Assembly: GCA_948470475.1 (NCBI GenBank)
Contig: OX419339.1
Span: forward strand, 6,154,185-6,218,184
Length of the DNA stretch: 64,000 bases
Direction: 5' to 3'
DNA from: Galaxea fascicularis
Taxonomy: Eukaryota > Cnidaria > Anthozoa > Scleractinia > Euphylliidae
This document shows positions 1-10,700 of the stretch, piece by piece. Positions within the stretch are counted from its first letter, which is position 1. Each line of letters starts with the position of its first letter. The translations under genes were made by a program, and so were the position numbers. The notes under the pieces are model-generated. The model ran no database searches, was not told where the DNA came from, and was given only the letters and a program-made list of their open reading frames with translations.

Positions 1-2540
1 CCACAACGATCCTCACAACTGATCAAGTAAGCTGTGACAGCTAGAGTCCCTACTCCGCTGTCTCTCCTCACCAGTAGGTCAGTAGCTTTATTTAGTATAC
101 ACTACAACAGCAGATGGCGTTTTTTGTGACCTCTACAAATTGGCTACTTAAACGTTGGATAGCAAGTGCTATGCACGTCCGAGCAACTCACGCAAAAATC
201 ACAATTTTTGACAGGAATAAATGAGTACAAAATCATTTTTGCCCTCTATCATCTCACTGTTTTAATTAGTATATACTAAAACAACTATTCACCTCGGTGT
301 CAGTGGCTTGGTTGATATCCACCAATAGCTGACCACCTTCACTTCGGTGAATAATTGTTAATTAACAGTCATTTGTACTGTACCAGCCCAACACAAGCAG
401 CCTATTAAATTGGCGGCACATCAATCCTCATGTACAGCTAATAATCTTAACATAACAAAAATGGTAAAACAATGAAACAGAATCCTGACAATTCGAGGCA
501 CAACTGACTGTATCTACAATTAAAACTGGCCGCTGACCACAGAAATCATCAAAACAAAACAAGCATGGAAGAGAACAATGAGTGGATCAAGGAACATTAC
601 ATGACACATAATCAAAAGTGCAGCATTGCTTTGTTTGTTATCATGAAGACATGCATTGTTATTTGTTGCTAGTCAGTAGGTTCAAGTAACTGAAAACTAA
701 AAAGCTTGACTTTGTAGCATGCACTGCTAATATCATTTCCAATATATAACCTGAATCACACCATTGTAAAACAAATTGACTGGATTTTTTTCAACAACAG
801 TTGAAACCTTGACAACTACTTAATGTTTACTTCAGGCTGGAGTACATATGCAACCCAAGCATAATCACCAGCCAAAGCATAAGCACAAGTCAGCCAGAGT
901 CAACTAGCTAGCAATTCAGTGAGTCAGTCAGTGAGTACGTCAGTCAGTGAGTCAGTCAGTCAGCCAATCAGTCAGTCAGTCAGTCAGTCAGCCAGTCAGG
1001 CAGTGAGTCAGTAAGTCAGTCAGTCAGTCAGCGAGTGAGTCAGTGAGTCAGTGAGTCAGTCAGTGAGTCAGTCAGTGAGTCAGTCAGTGAGTCAGTCAGT
1101 CAGTCAGTCAGTCAGTTAGTCAGTAAGTCAGTCAGTCAGGCAGTGAGTCAGTAAGTCAGTCAGTCAGTCAGCGAGTTAGTCAGTGAGTCAGTCAGTCAGT
1201 CAGTGAGTCAGCCCTTCCTTTTACTAATAAGCCCCCTTTTTGGAGGGAGAAAGTAATCAAGCCACCCATCCCTTTTAATTCCATCCCCTGTCCTGCCCAA
1301 CTTTTCCTCTGGAATACTCTTTAATTTATTGTTCTTGATCCTTAAACCTCAATTTCATGTGCCTTACCCTTTCCACTTTGTCCTCTAGTTCCTTATGAAT
1401 GAATACTCTTTTCTTTGCTGTTAATACAACATTTTGCTGGATTGCTGGATCCTTTTCTATCATATCCCATGTCCCCCTTTAAGCATGTTTAAATAAATAA
1501 GTGCCCACCCCTCCCCCCTGAGGGATGGAGAGAGCTTAAGATGAGGATTTATGATATTGTGAATGGAAATGTGTTTTCTTTACGTGATCAATGTCCATGC
1601 AAGTAGTCCAGTCCAATCCAGAACTTTTTTCCTACTATTAATCATTATTTATTAAATGAATTTCGCGTTTACATTGTGTGCGATTAAGTGTCTTGTCTGT
1701 CCTCGACTAAAATTTAGAAACTTACAGACGAATGTTTACGGAAGTAAGAGGCCCGGATTTTTAGCCTCGTTTCTTCAAGTCGCTCATAGAACTCCAAATG
1801 ATAAAGGATAATTAAAAGGAAAAGCTTTACATCGAAACCTATTATCTGCCTAGTTTTGAGACATTAATGGATACCCGAGTTAAGGAAGCAAAGTAGATGT
1901 ATAGTGAGAACACAGGCGCTTCAAAATATTTATTAATTAAAAATTATAAGAACAAAGACAAGAAGAAACTTCAAACGTGATAATGAGTATGAATGCTCGC
2001 ATTCGAACCGTAAAAAGGTAGAGTACAGTTTTCCTGAAATAAATATAAAGTAATTTATTGTTAAACATGACGTGTTGATAAAAATAAATCATGGTACCTT
2101 CGTAGCATTTCCAGTTCGATTATGGTTTTTACCAGCGTCTTCAGAATTCTCTGCTATGAGACAGTTTGCTGTAAAAGAAGCAAATTATACCGTAGATTTG
2201 TTAAACTGTATTACTGCTAGTTACGCTACAAACATCTGCCACACCGATCCCGCGATTACGAATATGAAATGAATATTCAAACCGCAGTGTAAGCAACACG
2301 TACGCCAAAATTAAGGTGCGGATCAATGAACTTTCTGAATGATATGGATAAACATTATTTTGTCCAAGGAATCATATGGCTTTAAACGGCTATCACCGAC
2401 ATTAATGACATTGATAGCGCCATCTTTCTACCGCGTTTAAGACCACAAAAGAAAGAGATTTAAGTTCAGAGGTACTAAAGACTAATCAATAATAAAGAAT
2501 AGAAATGTCAAAGAGGCGATCGCCAGTGACTTCAACTTAC
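1..2540. other. No supported exon; AT-rich DNA with a CAGT tandem repeat
   Basis: Apart from the tetranucleotide array at about 905-1212, this stretch is AT-rich with short chance ORFs only. It would be the first intron of the 2541-2712 exon if that exon is real. Confidence 0.5.
905..1212. repeat. CAGT tetranucleotide array
   Basis: About 300 bp of imperfect (CAGT)n with interspersed GAGT and CAGC variants. Confidence 0.95.
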
Positions 2541-2712
2541 CAGTTTTATTACAAGCACCACTTGTCTGTTCTTCGATTAAAAATTCCACAATAATCATTT
2601 GGTATGTCAAAGGAAACAATATTATAGCTAGAAGCGATATGTTTCGATACAAGATCTTTTTCAGACCAGTAAAAGTTGCGAAGAAACTGTCGACAGGCGA
2701 AGGATTAGCCAT
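2541..2712 (-). CDS. Possible first coding exon of an unidentified membrane protein
   Basis: An ATG at 2712 in a good start context (AACAACATGG) opens 57 codons: a short polar N-terminus (MANPSPVDSFFATF), basic residues (LKKILYR), then a hydrophobic run (NISLLAIILFPLTYQMIIV) and a Cys- and Asn-containing luminal-type end. It stops at a consensus donor G|GTAAGT (2540-2535). The layout fits a type II signal anchor. I could not find the next exon in 1-2500, so the gene either continues off the window or the call is wrong. Confidence 0.35.
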
Positions 2713-2739
2713 GTTGTTTTCTGTAAAGTTCAATGTCAC

Positions 2740-4675
2740 GACACTTCACGATTGCGTGACTTTCTCTGTGTGACCCGGCGCATCCGCTGATCGGAAGCGT
2801 GGAAGACACAAAGTCCACCAATTCAACTGAAGACAACTTTTTGGTTATTATAAAAAGATGGACGTAGTTTTCATGACAACGTTAGCTCCTTCAGTTACAA
2901 AGTGACGCAGCCTCGAGATCGCCTGAGGCTACTGTGTGGTCCGTGAACAAATCTGGCGTAACTGTAACTGTGCTCCATAAACGAGTTAATCACGAGTAGA
3001 GCATATTCAGACACGATAATGATGCAGGCCATACAACAGAGAATATATTTTATATGAAATCACTGGATCCTCGCATACTGAAGGCGAGAGCGCGGGGAAA
3101 GCGAGAGAAGACAAGGAGAGCACTGCAATAGGTTCGGAGAAACGGGGAATTCAGACCCTCATTTGGGCTTGGCCATTTTCCACACGCCTCCTCAATCAAG
3201 TCGTTGGGATAATCATGGGCGCATCTGACAGTTTTCAGTTTTGACAACTTCAGTAAGATTTCTCGTGCCATGTAGTGCTATTTCCGGCCGACTTAACCAG
3301 TTTGGTCGAACGCTGATAAGACCTAATCTGCGATTAAACTTAGACTGTAGTTTTAACCTCGATTACTAAAAAACATTATGAATCATGTGACAAGCAAATA
3401 GTATAAACTGAATTTGGCCACTAGTGCGAATATCATTAAGAGCAGTGAACTAGTTCTGACATTGCACCACAAAATTATCGCCGCACTTCAGCGCCTTGTG
3501 TAAGCCAAAGAAAAGTTCGTTTAGCAAGACATTTATTTCGCAGAAAATTCAACAATACAGTTTGCAGAACGACGCGCAAAGGGCATTCCCTGGTAAATTA
3601 CACAGACCAACACACATCTCCACTACACCAGTTCTCAGTAAATAAAACAACAGAAGATCGGATAGAAAACAAGAAAGGAGATTTGTAACAAAGTATGAGA
3701 TGAGAGGGCCTAGCCAGACAACGAGCGCTTCTATATTTTTCTAAAAGATAGTAAAGCGGGCTGAACACGAAAGCGCGCGAGAATGACCACCCCCCCCCCC
3801 CCCCGACGATACGGGAGCTATGTACCGTAAAACATCTATATCTATTAAGCCCTCCTTCTCTCTTAATCCCCCTCTCCAATAAGCCCCCCGTTTGGAAGTC
3901 GATTTTGTAATAAGCCTCCCTCTATAATAACCTCCCCCCCCTCTTCTTTTGGGACATGAGGGTTAGTAATTGGTCCCTCCTATTCCCTATTACGAAAATC
4001 CACTTCATGCGGCCTAAATGTTTTTTTTTGTTACAAAAACGGTGCACGGTACACTCAGTGCAGATTCAATGATTTTTAATTGCAGACATTCTTATAAAAC
4101 AATCCGTCCCATTTGAAGTTTAACTGCAGTTGCCTGAGACAAAAACGGCGTGTTTAAGATTTGAAATAAGCCCCCATCTCTAATAAGCCCCCCGTTAATG
4201 AGGCCTGAAATGAAATAAGCACCCTGGGGCTTAATAGAGCTTTTACCGGAAAAGCCGCCAAATTACCGACGTAGTAATGCAAGCTGAAAATAGAAAGGTG
4301 AGAGAAAAGGAAGACCAGAAAGTGAAATAAAAAAAAAATATATCAGCATCTCGTCAGAGAGATGAGAAAACTAACATACAATTTACGCAATCCATCTAAA
4401 AAAGATAACTAGAAAGGTAAAAAGTAGCATGATACAGACAAGGTGTGATGTAAAACAAGTTTCGTTTAATTACTTTACAGTCCCTATGAGTGGCTACTCG
4501 TAGTTCAGCGTACGCCGTACGGCCTAGGTATAATGGAAGATCGAAATTTCGGCGTCGCAAGCAAACTAGGAGCTCTAGTTTTTGACGTCTTCCTGAGCGA
4601 AAAGACAAACTACCGCTACTTCATCTGCATTCCTCTCATTTAGATTTTAATATATCAAATCACTTCAAGCAGAAA
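2740..4675. other. Intergenic stretch downstream of the FHA-DUF3626 gene
   Basis: No exon that I can support. It contains a C-tract (about 3790-3803) and two degenerate copies of a sequence rich in 'aataagccccc' (about 3840-3950 and 4160-4250). Another such sequence lies near 1225-1270. The 3' end of the minus-strand gene must lie here; ATTAAA-type hexamers on the minus strand occur at about 4646-4651 and 4465-4470, but neither is decisive. Confidence 0.5.
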
Positions 4676-6238
4676 TTAACGCTTCACCCGTTTGCTAATT
4701 GCACGTTCTCTGTCTATACGTCCTCGACTTAAACGGGATATAGAGCTGAGCTCAGCAGTCAAGAAACTTGGCCCAAGACTAGGACCAAGTCGAAGAGGCG
4801 CAGCTCCGGCCATGTCATCAGGGTCCATCCAAATAAGGTTACATTTGTTCTGCTCCACAAAGAGGTACAAAAGGCTTTCAATTCTCGGGTCTGTCTGGTG
4901 ACGTGCGTTTGCTACAATGCATTCCACGTTCTCTGATAAGCTGACCGGTCCATGAATCTGCACCTATAGCAAAAGAATGAATACATGTTCTGAATAGGCC
5001 ATATTCGTATTCTCGGTATTGAACTGGATCTAGCATGAAGTGGAGGCTCTTGCGGGGGAATACATTTACATATGAAAAGATTCCCCCGCAAGAGCCTCCA
5101 CTTCATGCTAGATCCAGTTCAATACCGGGAATACGAATATGGCCTATTAGTGTGGTGGTAGCGTTAGCTCAATAAAGGGCAACAGAGGGCACTGTTGCCC
5201 AATGCGAGGGGGCGAGCAACAACAGCTAACTCTTTTGGATTGGAACTTGGAGAAAAGATTTTTTATGTGCCGTGTATCCGCAAACGCTTGGCCAGAAAAA
5301 CACTTTCGAAGCAGCTGTAAATTTATAAAACGGTCTTTAACGTTTTTCAAAGCAAATGAAATTCACTCCCCGTGTAGAACTTGTTTATTCTGCGCGTGGG
5401 CCGAAAACTGAAATATTCCCTCTTCTTAAATCTGCTTGCGCAGATTAAAAGATGGATTGGAGATGGTAAATATGTGTATGATGTCTGCATTACCTCTTTA
5501 TAATTAGAGATACAATCTGATCGATGGAAAGGAACTTTTCCTGTTGCCACGTCCATAATCTAAGACATTAAAACATAAATGAAATGAATTATAAACCACT
5601 CACGGGTAAATGGTTTTGATAAGCTCCAAAGAGAGGCGTCGCACTTGCGTTATATCTTATGCTAATCTCGTACCCAGATCTCCCACGGTCAGGCAGAAGG
5701 CTGCAGAGAGTGAGACCTGGGGCGCTTTCCATTTACACGGAAAACCAGGACATTCTGATTGGAAAATCAAATGATACATACCATTCCATTTGGAACGTTT
5801 CAGAAATCATGGGCCATCGGCTTAATCAATGCACTTTTTCTGTTCTTTCTCAGCGTTCCAACTGATACTAGTACATTTTGTGGCTTATCCACGCTGCATT
5901 TGGACAAGCTGCAGCATTGAATATTTAAACCTACCATTTCCACCCGGATGGATCTTGTAAATGGAAAGCGCCCCTGGGTACGCGAGTAGTAGGTCTAAGT
6001 GTAACCAGGCCTATTCACTGAACACATTTCTGTTCGGCTACCCTGTATCTTGATGAAATTGTTTGTTTGTTTGTTTGTTTGTTTTTTATTTAGCCGTTTT
6101 CATGTAATTTTGGTTGTACTGTTAAGCCTGGTTCACACTAGTGACAGAACGACATAACGGAAAGGTCACGCAAACGAAAAAAGTACTTCATGTTGATGTT
6201 TTATGTGTGCACAACACTTCATAACGCCGTAGGAACAC

Positions 6239-6276
<38 letters not shown>

Positions 6277-7641
6277 ATTTCTTTATGTCATTATGACCAT
6301 GTTGTTAAGTCGGTATGTTACTAGTGTGAACCAGGCCTTAGCCTGCGAGAAAGCTATATTGCTTCGCAAACGCGGAATGTAAGCGTTATCACTGGTCAAC
6401 GAATTCACAAAATGCTTACGTACGTACGTGGTGTTTCATTGACAATTGTCATGAAGTGTTCTGATAGGCAGAGCACTGCAACCTGGCCAATACAAAACCT
6501 CTAAATATGATAATTATCTCTGAAACACCACGTACCTACCAATGTTAACAGGAGAAGCGAAGGAACGACATGAGCCTCACACCTACAACGCACGGAAATG
6601 GCCTTTAGCCATTTTCCGAGTGAAAAAGGATGAAGAAGGTGTTTGAGTCTACAGCTTTTATATGCACATCTGCAGAAACATAAAAATACGTATAGCTAGT
6701 TTCATGAATTACCGCGGTTATCTCTCCATTGGTGTAAGAATAAAGGACGTTTTCATAATGTTCACAACACGAAAGTTTCACTCCTGCTCCTGATGTGTCC
6801 ATGGAGGCGAACGTGGTGCGAAGACGGACTTTCTTAAGCTAAAAAGGAAAAAGAAGAAAACCCATTTTTTCCAGTGGTCGTCATTTCATGAGCAATCGCG
6901 TCAAACGAAGTTCAAAATTAGATAGCTTAACCTGCCTTTTTATAGGCTTCAAAACTTACGAAAAACCAAGCATCGTTTGTTTCACGACCGAGTCAGAAGG
7001 GGAATGGGGCTATTCCTGATTTGACGTCACAATCTACTTTACAAAGAGTTAATAAGATGCAAATCAGTTTGTGACGTCAAATCAGGAATAGACCCATGCC
7101 CCTTCTGACTCGGTCATGAAACAAATGATGTCCAGTTTTAAAGCCTATAAAAAGTTAAGATTTGGTGAAAAAAGAAAAAATGCGTTTTGAACAGGTGCAA
7201 AGATTCATTTTAGAGAAAAAAATATTTGGAATTATAGGTACTTTCAGCTCGCTTTCCTCTAACCAGAACACTGCCCCTCCCTCCACACCCATAGCAAAGG
7301 TAGCACAAAGTCAGACAAACAACGCACAAACAAAAACTATTATACACTTAATCGTATCTAAAACAAAATTCTCAATTCTGATTGGTTCTACGCGCGCCTA
7401 TTTGTCGCGTAATTGGCGAGCGATCACGTGGGTGTCCAATTACAGGTATCCAATTACAACTTTTTGTAATTGGATATCTGTAATTGGACACCCACGCCAT
7501 TCACGCGTCAATTACGTGCACTTAAATGGCTTCCTTCATAATGTTTTCCTACTGTTGTAAGACTGCTGGAACATACCACTGACTTTTTCACCCAAAGGAG
7601 GTTTCAAAATCTTCTTAACCTCGAAATTTGTTATAGATACA

Positions 7642-7680
<39 letters not shown>

Positions 7681-7735
7681 GGTAATCGTGCTCGTAATTT
7701 CAAATCGGACTCGCGCTGCGCGCTCGTCCGATTTT

Positions 7736-7773
<38 letters not shown>

Positions 7774-10700
7774 TTCGGTCCAATTACTATTACTAATATT
7801 TTGATGTGAATAACCTAACAATCCAGTATTTACTTTAACACCCTAATTTCCACTCACTCGTGTCATGCAATCAGATTTTGAGATAAGTCCCAGAAAAGCT
7901 TGTCAAATTCACTAGTAATAACACAAGCCGGCGTCCTGGGCCGAGTTGCATTGCTCGATGCATCGTTCGCGCTAACCTAGGTTAAATACCATGACAACCT
8001 ACAAGTTTAAATACAACTTACTAACGGTTAGCGCTAACCATGCTTCGAGCAACTCGGCCTGGGTAGCTATCCTCGACTAACAGTTAAAAAGCGCTTAAGT
8101 AAAAGGAAAACTGCCGAAATTGAAATCAGAATTGCCTCTGACCTGTAGGAAGGAATCACCATAGCAACTACAACGTCTCACTCCCCGAGGATCACCAACT
8201 GACGCCACGAACAAAAGGCAAAAGAAAACAAAAGAAAAAAATTTAGGTCATTAAGATGTTGTATTGAAAATACAATTATTTTCAATCACAATTACAATTG
8301 TTACAATTATTTTGTGTTACCAGCCTTCATAAAACATATGATCGCCAAGACTCAAAATGCGTCTTTAGAAGCTGTAATGATACCAAAATTTTCGAATGGC
8401 CAAGATAATTATACTTCCAGCAGCAATTTCTAATACCAAGAGTGAGGCTGCTCTTTGGTCTCTCCTGTCCTATTCAAAGCCAGTTTCAGTCTCACTCATG
8501 AAACAACTGCGAGTTTAATCTTCATCTCTGGGGAGGTGGTCCATGGCAAGGTAATCCCGAGGAATTACAAAGGGGACATCTGGAAGGTTTCTTTCCCAAG
8601 AATACAATATGGCAATACAGAGACCAACGTGTTTCAGACAACAGAGTTTCCCTCCGATCTTCTGACCCGACTTTCGACAGAAAGTATGACGTGCTAGCTG
8701 CCACTACACCATACGGTTCACCTCTACAAATCTTCAACCACTGACACCTTAAAGTTTCCGAAAGATCAAGGAATTGGTCCTGAGAGGAACATTTAGCACT
8801 TACCGATGTTCAGCACGCCATATTTAACGCGTTCCGAGGGGCTGCTGTGCCTGTAGGAATTGTTAAATATCCGATCCTGTGAAAACAACAACAACAACAA
8901 CACGATACGTGAGGTTTCTCAGAAAACAACTGCTATGGTTACAATGCTGTAGACGAAATAAACCGTGTCTCAGACAAACTAGTCCCACACTGTTATTAGA
9001 TAAAAAAGAACAAACTCTTCGTTTTATACTAATTTAAATAAATCCTTTCTCAATTGAAGCCAATACAATTTTACAGACTGACCGATATTACAAAGGCATC
9101 GCTATCATTTTAAGAAGTAAAGGTTTTTTCTTGTTACCAGTATATTTATAAGAAAGGGTCATCAATGATACGGTACGTAGCAACGAATATTTATGGTATT
9201 AACCCTAGGCCAACCGAGTAGCCATGGGGAGAAAAGGGGAGGGGGGTGTTGAAACCCACTTCCCAGCCAGGCCAATGGAGTGGGAAGGGGGGAAGTGTGT
9301 TGAAGCCTACCTCCCACCCAGACCAAGGGAGTGGGGAGGGGGAAGGTGTGTTTAAGCCCACTTCCCACCCAGGCCAAGGCAGTGGGAAGTGGGGAGGTGT
9401 GTTAAAGCCCACCTCCCACGATCTCCTAGCTGCCAGGTCCGTTGATCCGCCGCTGGTTCCAGTCTCAAACTGGTTCCGATAATGCGTGTCCTCTACAAGA
9501 AATCTTAACACTCTGTCGAGATTAATGTGGATGATGATTGGTGCCGCACTGCGCACCCACTGTAAGGTCCTGTCAAAACGAAAAGTGAAACTAATTAAAG
9601 ACAGCGCCTTTCAGGATTATAAAACATGCAAAAGTCTTTCTAGAGCTAGAAGACACATCTATCTCTCTTGAGTTTTGATTGGTTTAATTAAATTTTTTAT
9701 CGTGCTGTGGTTTGAGTCAACATCTTGAAGAAATAATTAGACGATCTTATTCAAACTGAGGGACTATATTATAATTGTCACTTGGGTAAAATTATTAAGC
9801 CTGTGGATTACAACTTGTGTTTTTTTTTAAAGGCCAGCAATGTAGGCCGATATGTATCACAGATTTTTTCTCCTTCGTAAGCGTACCTTGTCAAGTCATT
9901 CTCACTATACCCAAGGCGCTGTACTCGTGCAAGTAAGCCCGAGAAAACATTCTTAGAGTCCTGTGCCGAGCGAGAAATGACGTACTGTAGAGCTGCTCGC
10001 TGGGTGTCAGTCAAAATGGCGTCCGATGAAATGGCACTTAACTAGAAATAACATGGATTGAAAATAAACGATACAATTTTTAAAGGAGGCTCCCTTAAGT
10101 CTAATGCCGTGCGAAGCGTAATTTTATTGTATTCATGAGAAAAGGACTCCCCAGACAAGGGTGGAATCCACTATCTTCCGAAAACAATCACGCATGGTGT
10201 AAAACCCTGCGCCACATAATACGGGGACCTTCTTTTACGAACCAACATCAGAAAAGAAACAAAAGCGAAAAATAGCTCTGCAGGGACCGCGCAGGGGGTG
10301 GGACTTTTTTTGGCGGATGAAATCGCTATTTCTTTTCACTTAAGTAAACTAGGTCTGTATTTTACAAAAAAAGTACATTACATTATTTTATGTCACATAT
10401 ACGGGTCATATACGGACCTCTTACGAAACGCTGCCTTTTTCTGGTTTATCCTTTATGATCCAATTTAGTTTGTTGAGGGTTTTCTCGTTCAAACACGGCC
10501 GAATGAGGCAGTTTGTCGTTAGGTTTGTTCCTGAACAGACGAAAAATGACCCATTTCTAGATACATTTCTAGCCATTTCACAAGACTTAAATTTTAAATT
10601 TTCCAGTGGGAACACGCTCCCGCACCCCCCTACTTGGCTCACGCTTACGCGTTCGCATTAGCCCCCCCCCCCCCCCCCTCACACATTCGAAAATCCGCTC

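Larger units (their letters stand above)
4676..10041 (-). other. DUF3626-like domain, exons 5-11 of the FHA-DUF3626 gene
   Basis: Seven small exons encode residues 1232-1537. Motifs in order that match my recollection of DUF3626: TDTQRAAL (1242-1249), APIIIHINLDR (1292-1302), YRNQFETGTSGG (1313-1324), RSWEDRIF (1332-1339), VKYGVLN (1352-1358), GDPRGVRRC and CYGDSFLQ (1361-1378), VRLRTTF (1382-1388) and YKEVQIHGPVSL (1440-1451). The order and spacing fit a full-length domain of about 300 residues, not a fragment. The last exon ends with a basic tail and a stop at 4676. The family is functionally uncharacterised; the name is from memory of the family and needs an HMM search. Confidence 0.7.

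Noticed and set aside
905..1212. CRISPR-like regular array
   Set aside because: A simple CAGT microsatellite without spacers, in a eukaryotic sequence.
3050..3271. 73-aa minus-strand ORF starting MAREILLKLSKLKTVRC
   Set aside because: The start looks plausible, but I found no matching donor, neighbour exon or family; left unannotated.
8455..8737. Overlapping ORFs on both strands at 8455-8737, first suspected to be the next DUF3626 exon
   Set aside because: Neither frame carries the expected motif; the correct exon with GDPRGVRRC is at 8198-8143 and fits the phase.
9191..9556. 121-aa minus-strand ORF running through exon 6 into the minisatellite
   Set aside because: Only 9413 upward is exon; the rest is intron read-through in the repeat, and the DUF3626 motif continues in exon 7 at 8876.
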